From: Favolaschia claudopus
Lineage: Eukaryota > Basidiomycota > Agaricomycetes > Agaricales > Mycenaceae
Direction: 5' to 3'
Assembly (NCBI GenBank): GCA_037176885.1
Contig: JAWWNJ010000019.1
Span: 2,294,001 to 2,358,000, forward strand
DNA: 64,000 bases
Below the pieces are notes generated by a model. The model did not search any database. It saw nothing but the letters and a program-made list of their open reading frames with translations, and was not told the DNA's origin. Below are positions 23,065 to 34,729 of this stretch, one piece after another; positions within the stretch are counted from its first letter, which is position 1; every line of letters starts with the position of its first letter. The position numbers were made by a program, and so were the translations under genes.

Positions 23065-24673
23065 ATGCACCCCTGTCTCGCCATTCCTGAGATCTTGGAA
23101 CTTGTGATCTCTGTTGGCCTCGCAAGGGACCACACCATTACGATTAGACGAGACATTTGGGATGCAAAGACAGTCGACGGAGCACTAGCTGCTCTCGCAA
23201 GAACTTGCAAACACTTCCATGAGTTCGCACAGAACGAACTTTGGAAAGAGCAGTACGGGATTCTGAACCTAATTCGCTGCATGCCGGAGGATCTCTGGGC
23301 ATTCAAGTACGGATCCTTGGTCAGGGATCCTTTTTCATGTATGAATCAAAATTGAACTGTTTTCCCAGACAAGGGTCCGAGAAGTGAGGCCGACTGACTG
23401 GGACAGGGTTTCGAAGAATGCCGCCCGCGTCAAGTCTCTGACGATCAAGGATTCAGAATATCCAAAACTTCGGACCAAGGTTTACGAAACGGTCGGCAAT
23501 AGCCCTGGAGGATGGTTTCTACCCAATCTACAGCATCTGTGCTGGGACGATTATTCAGCCAACCTTACATGCATCAATCTCTTCCTGGGTCCGCGCCTCA
23601 CGTCCATCGAGTTTGAGGAAATTCGCGATGATCGTTGTTTTACCACGCTGGAAACACTAGCACAGACGCATCCTCAACTCGAGTCCGTGACCGTTAAAGG
23701 AGTCACTACTCGAGCTAAAGATGAGGACCGCATGAGACTGCGGAATTTCATCCGCCAGTTGCCCCATTTGCACAATCTCAAAGTCCACTACATCGACCCG
23801 GATACTCTCCTTCGGCTCGGCGCCCCGGAATCAGGGCTTTATGGGCTCACCACCAGCCCGCACACGTTTGGCGATCTCGTTGGCCACACCGATACCTATG
23901 GGACCAGGTTCCCCGAACTCCGAAGGTTGTATATTGAGTCTGGGAAGAATCAAGACGCGGAAAAGGCCGAGATGGAACCCGTACTTCATTTCCTTCGCGT
24001 CTGTAACAGCCCTCCCCTGCGGTTCATGTGCTTCTATTTCATGAGGAAATGGAGTTGGGACCAGCTCTATGAGTTTTATAGTCTGCTTGCCAGGCGCCGC
24101 ACTACGCGGAACACTCTCGAGACTCTCTTCATTTCGCTTTTGGGGGAAAGATCGCAAAAATGCACTCCGCACCCAAACGACGTCTTCCACCCGCTCCTCC
24201 ATTGCAACAATTTGGTTAATATATATATCGGAGTGCCTGCGGGGTACGACCTGGACGACGAAGCCGTAGGGAATATGTCCAGTGCTTGGCCTTACCTCCA
24301 AACTCTTTCATTGGAGTCGGACTCAGATTATGAACCCAAGTGCACTCTGATGGCTCTGCATCACATTGCACGAAACTGCCAGCAGTTGTACGAGCTTGTT
24401 CTGGCATTCAATGCGTCTGATGTCCCAGATATACCTGTCTCTTTGGAAGGACTTCCGCAGTGTACACTCAAGAATCTCGACGTCGGTGCATCGCCAATTC
24501 TGGATGGCTCCATTGAACGGGTGGCTGATTTTATCGGCTTTTCGTTCAGTCGCATAACTAGAATTTCAACTGCGGTTAGGGGTGGTTACATGAATGTACG
24601 TCCCGAGCGATGGCTGTGGAAGATGGTAGAGGTGGAATTGTTGGGGCTGCGGGCAAGCGAAACTGAACAATAA
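23065..24673 (+). CDS. F-box-like protein with leucine-rich repeats
   Basis: Putative SCF ubiquitin-ligase substrate adaptor. Exon 1 (23065-23319) encodes an F-box-like start, CLAIPEILELVISVGL, DGALAALARTCKHFHEFAQN, LWKEQYG. A 49-nt intron (23320-23368, GTCAGG..CCCAG) leads to exon 2 (23369-24673). That exon carries scattered LRR-like blocks: ARVKSLTIKDSEYPKL, LPNLQHLCWDD, LTSIEFEEI, LESVTVKGV, LPHLHNLKVHYID, LRRLYIESG, WPYLQTLSLESDSDYEP, QLYELVLAFN, TLKNLDVGASP. About 518 residues, intact. The layout (N-terminal F-box, LRRs, hydrophobic end) is the common agaricomycete type. Substrate unknown. Confidence 0.85.
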
Positions 24674-25048
24674 ATGGTTTTTCGTGTTTGTGGTTACATA
24701 CCTAACTATACCAGTTAGGTAGCTAAACATTCGTCGTCGTTGGGTTGCTCATGCATGAACTCAAAGATGCCACGGTTATGCTGTAGGTGGTAACTGACAC
24801 GGAGAAGCAAGGAGGACAGACGACTGACTATACATTATCAAACCACAATGTGTGGTCTAAGCTAGCAAAAAATGTCGAATTAGTAGATCCAGAGCGAACT
24901 GATTTCCGAACATCATACAGGCCTATCCATCAAACGGGAGTGAAGCCGTCCGATACCACGCAAACCGAACCAAAAAAACGCGTGAATCTTTTAATCTGAT
25001 CAACACCCTCCACACCCTTCGTTGAAATTGAAGCAGAAACAAAGAAAC
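24674..25048. other. Convergent intergenic region
   Basis: 3' flanks of two converging F-box genes. A TTACATACCTAACTA..TAGTTAGGTAGCTAA inverted repeat sits at about 24692-24727, just past the first gene's stop, and could help 3'-end formation. No gene seen. Confidence 0.4.
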
Positions 25049-26123
25049 TTACTTCTCAGCGCGAGATGGAGTCTCCCTTACCCGAGCAGCTACGGAGCGT
25101 CGAGACAACCCGAGAGTAGCGGGCTTCGGGGGTTCGGGCTTCTCATACACCCAAGGAATGCTCCGTTGCCATTCTAAACACTCGTTGACGTGCTGTGTCA
25201 CATTGAATCACATAAGAGAGAACAAAAGAGGACAGGAAGCAGAAAAGATGAGAAGCAGACTTACCCTATTGACCGCCGCCGTGCGAATTCGGCGTCGGCT
25301 GAGGAAATCTGCGCGTTCCTGGGAGGTTGACAGGGAGAGATACTCGCGTGTGAATTCCGTGACTTCTTTCGAGAGGTAGAGCGGGGTGTCGCCGGTGTGA
25401 ACTGGTAAACGCGATATGGATAAAAGACTATGACTCTGATGGTCGAGTCAACACTCACACACGATGTAGGGAAGGAGCTCACGCCACTCCTGGCGCTTTA
25501 GATGACGTTTGAGCTCGCGGGGCAGGCGTTTCTGTATCCTATGAGACAATCAATGCTGACCCAGAAATAAAGAAGCAAAAGAAGACTCACTGCGACATTA
25601 TACAGATGCTGCACATGCGCGAATTGAATGACCATTGCACGAACATTCCCGGTACGGGATTCGTGAATGTATAGAAACAGATCTTCCCCAAAATATGAGT
25701 TCAAGCGAACAAAGCCGAAGGCAAGTGAAACCTAGCCAAGATACGAACAGAACAGTAGTCGGAGAACACCAGTCGCGCCCATGCAAGCTCGTGATTTTCC
25801 AGATACGGCGGGAGCGGAGGCATTGTTCCTTCCGCTACTGCATCCTCCATGGCGCGATGCCAAATGAACCCCGCATTCGATCGACTAGTCAAAAACGCCC
25901 TTATAGACCGATTAACTTGACTGAGGTTATACAGCTCATGCGGGGGGAGATACAAGCATATCTGCAACGAAATGAATAACTAGTCCCTCTTGACGTGGAT
26001 AAAGGAAAGTCCGCGCCGAACCTCAGCAAGAATGTCCTGTGGAAGCCAGGGAAGGGCAGTAATCTGCTCTGGATACTGTATTGGGTTCTTCTTTCGCCAT
26101 TTCAGGGGGAGAATACGAGGCAT
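25049..26123 (-). CDS. F-box protein, six or seven short exons
   Basis: Start at 26123 gives MPRILPLKWRKKNPIQYPEQ followed by the F-box: ITALPWLPQDILAE, intron, ICLYLPPHELYNLSQVNRSI, RAFLTSRSNAGFIWHRAMED, LPPYLENHELAWARL. Later exons read FGFVRLNSYFGEDLFLYIHE, RAMVIQFAHVQHLYNVA, IQKRLPRELKRHLKRQEWRE, LLPYIV, HTGDTPLYLSKEVTEFTREY, SRRRIRTAAVNR and HVNECLEWQRSIPWVYEKPE, ending with a basic tail RVRETPSRAEK. The third intron (38 nt) is unusually short. Frames and phases join without lesions. Likely an SCF adaptor with no LRRs; the C-terminal part belongs to no domain I recognise. A GTCACATC/GATGTGAC dyad lies 61 bp upstream. Confidence 0.78.
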
Positions 26124-26543
26124 CGCTAGGGAGGGAAGAGCTGCAGTGGTGGCGAGGTGGTGGTTCTGGACAACCAGTCGGTCGTCACATCACGGGATGT
26201 GACTGCGATGCCGGAGCTTGCCGATACAGCTTTTCCTCTTCTCTCATGATCATCGTCGCACCTTCGAGCTCCCTTCTCAACTCCCTGACTGGGTCTCCGA
26301 GCTGTTGCACTGGCGTCAAAGTATCTTGGGGCCACGCACCGACTGCTGTTGATGTGGCTGAGGGTCACCTTACGAGTTTCCGGGTTTCCCACTATAAAAG
26401 CAAAAATATTCGTACACTAAACCACAGATGGTCCATGGATGCATACAAGATACTCTACAGGGAGGCAATAATACAGATACGTTTCCTAATCTCTACATAC
26501 GTGTCATGAATCATCTAAAGGATATCGTACAAAAGATTGTTGA
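26124..26543. other. Promoter region of the 26.1 kb F-box gene
   Basis: Holds the dyad at 26184-26203. The rest shows nothing beyond the 3' flank of the next gene. Confidence 0.4.
26184..26203. promoter_or_regulatory. GTCACATC/GATGTGAC inverted repeat in F-box promoter
   Basis: GTCACATC, spacer ACGG, GATGTGAC: eight perfect base pairs per arm. It starts 61 bp upstream of the minus-strand start codon at 26123. The same half-site builds the palindrome at 5218 and a related dyad lies 56 bp upstream of the F-box remnant at 58548. Confidence 0.5.
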
Positions 26544-27098
26544 CTACATCCCACCAACGCCGCTGGGGCCCTCCACGGAATAATACTGTAACGGTGGAAT
26601 CACCGTAGATCTCTCTGCATTTTGGCGCCGGGCAGCCAGAATATCCACCCTGGGGCGCCAAACACTCGATTCCGATCCCATTGGACCCACACCCATAATA
26701 TCCTCTTCTCGACGTCGGCGGTCCCGAGACGCTGTCATCACCGTCGACTCATACGGCTGATACTGAGGCCGCCCCACCGCGCCATACGTACTCGCATGCG
26801 GACGAAGCACCCGCGTACGATACTGCGTTGCGAGATTCGGCATGCTGATCTGGTGTGCGACGGGCAGGGTGCGCGGGTAGTTGTGGAGAGGAAGGCTGAG
26901 GCTCGAATTCGAATCCGCATCTGCGTAGTTGTTGTGATTGTCCTCTGGGATGGCGGAGGTGATAATGACGCGTGGGCGCTGTCGATTTGGATCTGCCTGA
27001 TCATAAGGGGGAGTGTAAGTGAGAATGGGTGGTGCAGGGCCGCCTCGAGGTTGAGGCATGCGTGGCTCGTGTGCCGGTGCGCGTCGGCCGAAACACAT
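26544..27098 (-). CDS. Hypothetical disordered protein, 184 aa
   Basis: Single-exon open frame rich in Pro, Arg, Ser, Asn and Tyr, beginning MCFGRRAPAHEPRMPQPRGG and ending YYSVEGPSGVGGM. There is no signal peptide, membrane segment or known domain. Spaced Tyr motifs (YTPPYDQ, YQPYEST, LQYYSVEG) and RDRRRREED suggest a disordered, possibly phosphorylated or RNA-binding protein. The N-terminal MCFGRR, with Gly and a nearby Cys, is the kind of start seen on small lipid-anchored disordered fungal proteins, but that is inference. It shares a short divergent promoter with the open frame at 27235. Confidence 0.5.
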   Translation of the reverse strand: MCFGRRAPAHEPRMPQPRGGPAPPILTYTPPYDQADPNRQRPRVIITSAIPEDNHNNYADADSNSSLSLPLHNYPRTLPVAHQISMPNLATQYRTRVLRPHASTYGAVGRPQYQPYESTVMTASRDRRRREEDIMGVGPMGSESSVWRPRVDILAARRQNAERSTVIPPLQYYSVEGPSGVGGM

Positions 27099-27234
27099 CG
27101 AGATTGGAGAAGGATGAAAGAAGAGTATTGGCGGGGTGGCGTAGAATTCGATTCGGAGGTATCGCGTTTGGAAGGGAAGAGAATGGGGATATGAAGGTCG
27201 CGGGCCTCAATGCGACATCGACATCGGAGAGCTG

Positions 27235-27633
27235 GTGGATGAAGGTCAAGGTGCTGCGAGTGTGTGCGACCGAGTCACTCGGAGGCTTTTGCCTGGGAAC
27301 GTGGTCCGCACATGGAGAGACTCAGCGAATGAAAATGTACAGCCAGATACATCACGGGTGTGGGTGGATGGCTGGCAGCGGGAGGCGCTACAGTACCTCT
27401 CGTCAGGGCGTTCTTATTGTTTCTTCCTCGACGTCAAAAGCTGTGAACCGCTTCTGCTTCCTTTCGATCAGACTATCACGTTCGAAATAGATAGAACACG
27501 GGTCGATAAACCTAACTTCCCGCTCGACGTTGACGATAACCGAGGGAGGGAAAGCGTTGTGTTAGAGAATAGGAGAGTCGAGAGCAAAATCCGATATTGG
27601 GTTGAGTGGGCTGAGATCCACGGGAGAACCTGA
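27235..27633 (+). CDS. Hypothetical protein, 132 aa
   Basis: Open frame without introns, beginning MDEGQGAASVCDRVTRRLLP and containing VWVDGWQREALQYLSSGRSY, CFFLDVKSCEPLLLPFDQTI, TFEIDRTRVDKPNFPLDVDD and a final RYWVEWAEIHGRT. The balanced, non-repetitive composition is more protein-like than most antisense frames here, but no family is recognised and the start is not fixed by any signal. It could be the last exon of a longer gene or a remnant. Confidence 0.35.
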   Translation: MDEGQGAASVCDRVTRRLLPGNVVRTWRDSANENVQPDTSRVWVDGWQREALQYLSSGRSYCFFLDVKSCEPLLLPFDQTITFEIDRTRVDKPNFPLDVDDNRGRESVVLENRRVESKIRYWVEWAEIHGRT

Positions 27634-27826
27634 TTTCTCGTATAAGATAGACCAACTATATGGAACGCGCCTCGCGACAGGCGTATGGTGGCAAACCTAA
27701 AATACGAAGCTGTGAATAAACGGTTCATTCGAAATTGAATAAGCCTAATATGTTGATGTTGGACACCAAATTAACAGCTTGCTACACGGAAACGCTGTGA
27801 AGAATTTGGAATGGAACCAACGTATT

Positions 27827-29465
27827 TCAACGTTCGTCCCAAAATATCTTCCAATCTTGGTGCAAATCCACCTCCTCATCTATTTCCTTGTCATTGATTC
27901 TATGTAACCAGAGAAAGAGATCAAGCACTGACCATCGCGATCCATCGTCACCTCTTCTACCTCACCATTTTTCAGTCTCCGCCATCGATATAGAAACCCG
28001 TCGCTCTCGATCCACATCGATTCAATCCCCGGGCTTCTATTCACCAACGTGCTTAATTTCACAAAAAGCTCGGGTTTGTCGGAATCAAGGATCGGTTCAT
28101 CGTCTTCATTCGGCTCTCCATAGACATGCATCCATCGAATGGACATATGTTTGAGTGTAGACGGAAGGGAGGGTAGTTCTCCGAGGCTCTTGACGAACGG
28201 TGCACTCTGCCGGCGTTGAGTCAAGTCAGTGAATGCTCAAACCAGAGAAGGAAATCCACGTAAATGCATACCTTCCCACTTCGAATCCGAGCAAACTGCC
28301 GGTAAATAATCACGAAATTCACCTCCACGACGGCGGGAAACGTTCGGAATATCAGCGGCAGAGCGCTGAATTCGATTGGCAAGAATTGGATTGCGAGGGA
28401 TACAACATTGTGCGTTGGCATGTCTTGCAAATTTTGGAGAATCGAGGGCTCAAGATAGGAGGTAATCCAGAGCCGCTGTAGATTCGGCCGCGAGATGATG
28501 ACCGGCAGCATCTCCGCTGGGCCGTGGTATTCCGTCAGAAGGGGAAACGCGTCGGGGACGTCGTCGACAGAGCTATATGCCTGCGCGAGCCAAAAGCAAT
28601 AGACTTCGAGTTTCTCGATATTGGGGAAGTTTGGGAGGAGGGGGTAGATGTTGGATGTTTGGCGAGGTCCTGAAGTGGCTTCGTCGGGCGGCAGAAGGAT
28701 GCTGAAGCGTTTGACGGCGGGGAAGCGTGGAAAGCTGTGTGCTATGTGTGCGATGTAGGCCGGACAAAATGTGAGGTGCATTTCGACTAGACGTTCAGGA
28801 TGCAGGAGATTTATCCAGGGTGGGAGCGCATCGGTGGGCCGGAGATGTCGCAGCGTAAAGCAGTCCACAGTCTCCAGTCGAGACTGGTAAGCTTCCAAGT
28901 CGACCGAGTCCGCGACATGGCAGACTGTCAGCTCGAGATGCCGAAGCGCGGGTAGATGACACAGATTTTGCAACCCTATTTGCGTAAAGTGAACACCGTA
29001 AACATCGAGGTGTTGCAAAGAGGTAAAACATGGAAGTTTATTGAAGAAGAATTCCACCAATGCGGTTGGCGAGCGGTCCCCAGTGAGCATTTTTGTCTCG
29101 ATTGGGATTGCCTTACAAGACCGAACAAACGGAGCGATTCCTGGAGAGGACCAGAACTCTAGCCGCTCCAATTCTCGTTCGTAGGCTCGGTCTGAGAGGC
29201 ATTTTGGGGAATAATCGTAGTCCCACCGGGTGTTACTCTTGTCTGGCCAATGCCCCAAAGAAAATGGAGCGAAAACCAAGCTGTCAAAGAGGAAACCGCG
29301 AGAGATACGGCGAAGAGTGCGGTGGGTAAGGGCGATATTCTGGAGACTTTTCCTAGGAACGAGTTGCAGGATTTCGAGCCATAGCTCGTCCGGCACTTGA
29401 TCTGGGAAGCCCATGATGAGAGGTGAAGACAAGAAGCGCAGGTGGCAGTGCCGGCATGGCGGCAT
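27827..29465 (-). CDS. F-box/LRR protein
   Basis: Two candidate starts: 29465 (MPPCRHCHLRFLSS) and, more likely, 29414 (MGFPDQVPDELWLEILQLVP), which begins right at the F-box. The F-box reads VPDELWLEILQLVPRKSLQN, IALTHRTLRRISRGFLFDSL. LRR-like blocks follow: FTSLQHLDVYGVHF, LPALRHLELTVCHV, LETVDCFTLRHLRP, LVEMHLTFCPAYIAH, FPNIEKLEVYCFWL, RPNLQRLWITSYLEPS and VVSLAIQFLPIEFS. One intron near 28220-28270 joins RIRSGK to QSAPFVKSLGELPSLPST. A second of 53 nt near 27870-27925 gives a last exon DDEEVDLHQDWKIFWDER with stop at 27827; without it the frame would end at 27880. About 520 residues, intact. Probable SCF adaptor. Confidence 0.82.
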
Positions 29466-29584
29466 ACAAGCGACATCTGATGCGCGAAAAATAATATTAT
29501 TTAGGGGAGTGAAACAGAATCACAGAAAGCTGAACGTTACACTCTCAAACAAGCGAGAGAAATAGTTACATCCGGGCATGAAAA

Positions 29585-30693
29585 TCATACTGCCTCCCAC
29601 CGTCGGCGTAATTTCCCCTTTCCGCCCCAATTCACACCTTCCTCCCGCTCCAGAACCATGAACTGCATATTTCCCTTCAACCACGCAGACATATGCGAAC
29701 CAAGAATCTTCGCTGTCTCGGCAGCATCCACAGGATCAATTAGCGTTGGCTTGTCGGCGTCCTTAGCAGCGTCCACAAGCAGTTGAACTTGGCAGGAGCG
29801 CTCGAGAGTGATGTAGAAGTGAACAGTCGCCTCGATTGATGATGTCGCAACGAGCAATCCGTGATTTTGCAAGATTGCCGCCTTTTTAGAGCCAAGGGCT
29901 TCGGTGATGGCTTTCCCTTCCGCTTCGTGGAGGACGATGCCGTTGTATTGCTGGTAAACGACGTGATCCTGAACAAGAATGGAATTTGCGGTAAGAAAGT
30001 GAATAGGTTTGAAGTAACGCATTGACGCACATTATAAAATGCGCATACATCCTGATTAATCGGATCCAACGCTTTACCAAACGCAGAGAACGCTTTCCCA
30101 TAAACGGAATGCGAATGTGCAGCGCACATGACATCCGGACGCGCTGCATGTATAGCAGAGTGAATCATGAATGCCGCGTTGTTCAGGATTCGGAATGGTC
30201 CGTCTTTCTGCCCGGATTCCTCGAGGATCTTGCCTCGATGGTCGACGAGGAGTAAATCGTCTGGTTGAATCAATTTGAAGTGGAGGCCCTGAAGCGAATG
30301 ACGTTCAATCTAATAGATTCGGATGAGAACTAGAGGTAATGGTACATATGGGTTGACCCAGAAACAATCCTGCTTGATGGGATCCTACAATTCAGGACGG
30401 CGATCAGTGAGATTTCAAATCTGTGACTACACATCACAACGCACCCGGATGGTAATGTGCCCCGCCACCCCTTCATCGTACCCTCGATTGCCTGAAGGAC
30501 AGCCTTTGACTCAGTTTCCGCCCATTTGCCCAGATGACCTGCACGCACCGAATATCCTGAACGCCTGAGCCAGCCGAAACTTAATATATTCGCGCTCCTC
30601 GAGTTTGTCATCGAAAGACGGGGGGACAGGTAAGTGGCCGCGAAATGTCTTCGACGCAGCGTCCACAGTTTGCATGCCATTGGTCAGGGACAT
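29585..30693 (-). CDS. Class II aldolase/adducin family protein
   Basis: Start at 30693 (MSLTNGMQTVDAASKTFRGH). Blocks in order: EREYIKFRLAQAFRIFG, NRGYDEGVAGHITIRDP (active-site and first metal-site region), KQDCFWVNPYV, LIQPDDLLLVDHRGKILEES, AAFMIHSAIHAARPDVMCAA, HSHSVYGKAFSAFG (the H-x-H metal ligands), ITEALGSKKAAILQNHGLL (third metal-binding His), and a helical C-terminus ending LRRRWEAV. Five exons, about 290 residues, full length and intact. The family binds Zn and covers fuculose-phosphate aldolases, ribulose-phosphate epimerases and non-enzymatic adducin-like members. Fungal cytosolic members of this type are mostly uncharacterised, so no substrate is assigned. A TATATATA-like box sits near 30758. 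Confidence 0.85.
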
Positions 30694-31380
30694 GCCAGTG
30701 TATGCGGGGTGAGCCGTGAGCTGGAGTGTAGGACACCGATATCTCCCACATCCAGTATATATAGAAATGGCGTGGATAGATAGATCGAACATGAGGTATA
30801 CCCCGTGAGCGATGAGGCGTGAGAGGGTGACAGTAAGCGGAGTTCCGATGCAGAGAGAAACCCAATCTAAATAGGTCTCGTTGATTCAGGTGATACCGGC
30901 TCAGAGCCTGCGGATCCTTGGTTCCGTTAAGCAGAGAAATCGGTGTTATTCATGTTGTTTCTCGCAAACAATCCGACTGCGACCATGATCGGCGAGAAGA
31001 GTCTTGCATAAACAACCAGCAAAGAATCTATAGAACGAGGAACTCTTGCATTTTCGGCAGTGCCAGTGCGCATTTGCGAAGAACGTACTTAGTTGTCGAC
31101 GCTAGACTCGGCCAGAGAGATAGGAACCATAGTCCAAGCAGTTGTTATGGCTGAATGTGCCTGGACAACGTCGTCTGGAATGAGATGGTGGGTGTTGGCA
31201 GAAAGGAGACTTCGGACAATTCCGATCAATCATCGATTGGCTCAATGCCTCGACAACATCCGTGCCGTTCAGTCGGCACATCTGTTCGAAAGTCATTGAT
31301 CATCTTGCAAGCTTTTTGCGATAAAAATGTACATATACAAGTAATTTACACAGCGTTAGAAGCAGTAATTTTCGAGTACC
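30694..31380. other. Intergenic region upstream of the aldolase
   Basis: Contains the aldolase promoter and the 3' flank of the GH5-CBM1 gene. Open frames at 30918-31457 show no domain or splice pattern; nothing else seen. Confidence 0.45.
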
Positions 31381-33510
31381 TCACGTCGACCCACTCTGCG
31401 CCCCCGCCTTCGGCGAGAGACAGCTCGACACCAAACTGGTGTCGCTGGATCCATTAGGTACTTCCGAGAGAACGTAGGTCGAGTTGAAGTTGCCTGCAGA
31501 CCAGCCGACGTAGCCGAGAATCACTGCAACATCGTTTCAATGAATATCAAATTTCTCCGGAAGAGGAAGAGAGGGAGAGAGGAGCGACGCACCATCACTG
31601 TTCTGCGCCTGGAACGCAATCTGCTGGCACATAAACTGAACACAGCTGGCGGTGTTGCCTCCTCCGGTCTCGGTGTTCAAAGCTTGGCGTTTATTTGTGC
31701 GGAGCCATTGGACGAGGGGTGTCCAAGCGGAGTCGATGTTATTTGTCGTGCATTCGCTATTATCCAGACATCAGCGAGGATACCTTGGCAACAATGATAG
31801 AGGAAAATACGTACGCATGGGTGCCCGAGTTGTCGGAGTCAAGGTATTTGTGCACGTCAAAGATGAGATTGGTAGTGCTTCCGTCAGGGTTCTTGACTGT
31901 GCTGAGAGCTAGCAGCAACAGATCAGCAATCAATCTGAGGGGAAAAGCGAGTGTGGCCGAACGCTTACCAGCAGCAGAGCCGTCAGAGACGAACGAGCCC
32001 GCGCTAGTCCAGTCGTTTCCAGGAAGTAGAATCATTTGCGAGGTCGCACTGTTTGTTCGCGCATTCAATTCGAGCTCAAATCACCCAACAAAGACAGAAG
32101 AAAGGGCGACGCACCCAGCCTGACGAATCGCAGTAACAGCAGCTTGAACAGACGTAGCCCAAGTCGTGATGCTGGGCACATCGTGCGGCTCGTTCATCCT
32201 ATATTCAAGATGTAAATCATTCATCGCCTCCGTGCTTTGAGGGTTCAAGTATCCCAATGAAAGCTCACTCACACGCCGAAAAGGATCTTCGACTGACTGG
32301 CATACTTGGAAGCCAGCGCACTCCATACCGAGGCAAATTGAGCGTTCGTGGGACCGCCTTGGCCAATGATCTACGAACCAAGAGAGAATCGAGAAAGAAT
32401 TTGTGAGTGATTCCAAGGCTTCGTATGAACCAAGAAAAGAACTCACAGCCCCATTCCACCTCGCATAATTGTGAATATCGATGATACAATACGCCCCCGT
32501 CCCGAGACACGCTTGGACAAGCGAATCATATTCCGCGAGGTTGGCTGAGTTGAGTGCGCCGCCGAGCTGGTTGTTGACGAGCCACTGCCAGCCTACAGGG
32601 ACTGGCTCCCATATATTCGATCAACGACTGTCGAGTACAAGGTAGAGAGCAAAACAGACGCACGTCGGAACATGTTGAACCCGTCGTTCTGGACGAAGTG
32701 TTGCATTTGCGATTGGCCGTCGTTTCCTGCGTTTAGATAACAAACGTCATCAATACGGTATCAAGCCAACGTGTAAATGAAGGGGGATCGACCTCCGTAT
32801 TGAGCGAGGGGAGGCCAGGCTTGAGTCGTATTACACGTTCCGTCGGTGCCGCATCCGAAGTCGAAGCCTAACGCGGTGGGTTTAAACCAATTCCCAAACA
32901 ATTCTTAAGGTAGTAGAGCTTACCGGCGATGTTGACACCGCTGTGGAAGGATGACGAAATATTAATTTGGAACGAAAAGGTGATGTAGAGTGAGAAGAAT
33001 AAAAACGTACGTGAATTTCAAACTCCCGGCAGATCCGGTGGGAGAGGAGCCAGTTGCGCTAGTTGTTGTGGTGCCGACGGTGCTCGTGGCGGTCCCGGGG
33101 AGACATTGGGAATAGTCTGCGGTGATTCTGGGTTGAAACAGATGAATAATGGGGAGGAAGGGAGGCGCGTACAATCGTTAACGACGGTGCAAACAGCGCC
33201 TGAGAAGATTCAGGTAATTTGAATCAAACCTAAAATAGACGATGGAGACTCAGAGATGAGCCTGAACGCACCTGAGACGCAAGTCGTCGCGCCACTCCAT
33301 CCCTGCAATCATTTCGTAAGAGAGGAGTCTTGCCTTGGACGAAGGGAGTCATAGCAAACCTGTCCACCACCTGTGTACAATCAGTCAACTCATGGATTGA
33401 ACCACCGGTCAAGAAGTGAACTTACATTGCGAATAGACAGCGCCTTGAGCGCATGCAGACGAGATCGTTGCAGCGAGGACTGCGAGAGCGAAAGTTAGAC
33501 AGTGAGACAT
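31381..33510 (-). CDS. CBM1-GH5 endo-beta-1,4-glucanase
   Basis: Secreted cellulase. Signal peptide MSHCLTFALAVLAATISSAC, then an N-terminal fungal cellulose-binding module (SQCGGQ/GWSGATTCVS/GAVCTVVNDYYSQC, four Cys and the usual aromatics), a Ser/Thr linker (TATSTVGTTTTSATGSS), and a GH5 domain of subfamily 5 type. Catalytic-domain blocks are GVNIAGFDFGCGTDGTC, FRLPVGWQWLVNN, GAYCIIDIHNYARWNG, KILFGMNEPHDVP (acid/base Glu), DVHKYLDSDNSGTH, ALNTETGGGNTASC (nucleophile Glu) and VILGYVGWSAGNFNSTYVLS, ending SCLSPKAGAQSGST. All catalytic residues are present. The CBM1 is spread over five exons, one only 11 nt long (33360-33370). A TATAAAAG box lies near 33585. With the GH3 enzyme it would complete conversion of cellulose to glucose. 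Confidence 0.93.
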
Positions 33511-34729
33511 TTTGATTGCAAAGCGAGGGTCGTTCAAGGAGGGCTTGCTTGCTGATTTTGCATCGTTCTTTGGTTGCTGGCTTTTATAACCGCGGCCGCT
33601 GATCGTATATAGATTGAAGTCTAAGAGTACCGATGATATCCCGCATTACCGTAACACGAAACGAAGCTTCCACCGTCGGTGGTGATGAATATGGAGTCGG
33701 GGCGGGTGAAGGTCGCTTGAACGTCGGGTGGGAAGTTTCGGGTGCCGAGGAAAGCGATGTGCGGTGGAGGAGTTTGAGATAGCGAGCTATTCTCTCGAAG
33801 GTAAGGTCAGGTAAGGAAGAACTTCGTGTCGTTTCAATTTCGCCCGAAGACGTATCTTGTAAGCATAGCCGTCGCTTTATATTCCTCGGTGCCAGCTGAC
33901 CAGATGATTCGGGTCTTCATCGGGCAGATTTTTCTCAGAGGGTCCACTCTATGGTATCCAGGGGCAACAGTCAGATGTGGCTCGGGATTTATCGACTCGG
34001 ACCTTCACAGTACGCTGTTTGAAGAGAAAGGTCCACGTGTTGGCACTGTTGGCTGAACAAGGGAACCCGAAAAAACAGCGCTTTGAAGGAATATGAACCA
34101 GATACATATGTGGCAGCAATTCCCTAACCTTATCTCCTCTTCCTAATATCTCCGCCTTTCGAAGGCAGCGTGGCAGTTAACTCGGAGAGTCTGAGTGACG
34201 ACATGAAGCGGAGATTCCGCAGATTTCTAGCGCAGTTGCCGCGCGATTCGAAGCCGGATACACGAAGTCGTCGAGGAATACTGTATACCGAAGCTCAGCC
34301 AACAAATAGATAACCGTTCGTCTGTTTCAGGGAGAGGTCGACTACTTAGATGACGAGCAACGGCAAGGTGAAAATCGCGTGGGAAAGAAGTGACATCAAC
34401 CATGATGTGACGACAGCGTGACACAACGGGTTGACTTCCGACCATCACTGTGCTCAGTTGTTGCTGCCGTCCGCCGTCGTCCGCCAGGAACCGGGAGAAA
34501 TTTCACCTGCTGGGGGATTGTAGGGATGGATGATGCATTCAAATTCGACATCCTCGCACGAGCCGAAGGCTTGACGAGTCCAAAATCGCGTCAACTCTAT
34601 CAATTTTTTTGCCTTTCGTTCCGAGCCTCTGCATGTGTTCTCGTGGAAACGCGCGTTTGAATGCCGAGGCGGGGAGCTATAAATGCTTGAAACTCTACGC
34701 TACGTTGGTTCATTGCTCCCCACCAAAGG
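33511..34729. other. Divergent promoter region between cellulase and carboxylesterase genes
   Basis: Contains TATA-like boxes for both genes (TATAAAAG near 33585 on the minus strand, TATAAATG near 34678 on the plus strand) and an imperfect ACATCA..TGATGT dyad at about 34394-34408. No gene seen. Confidence 0.5.
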
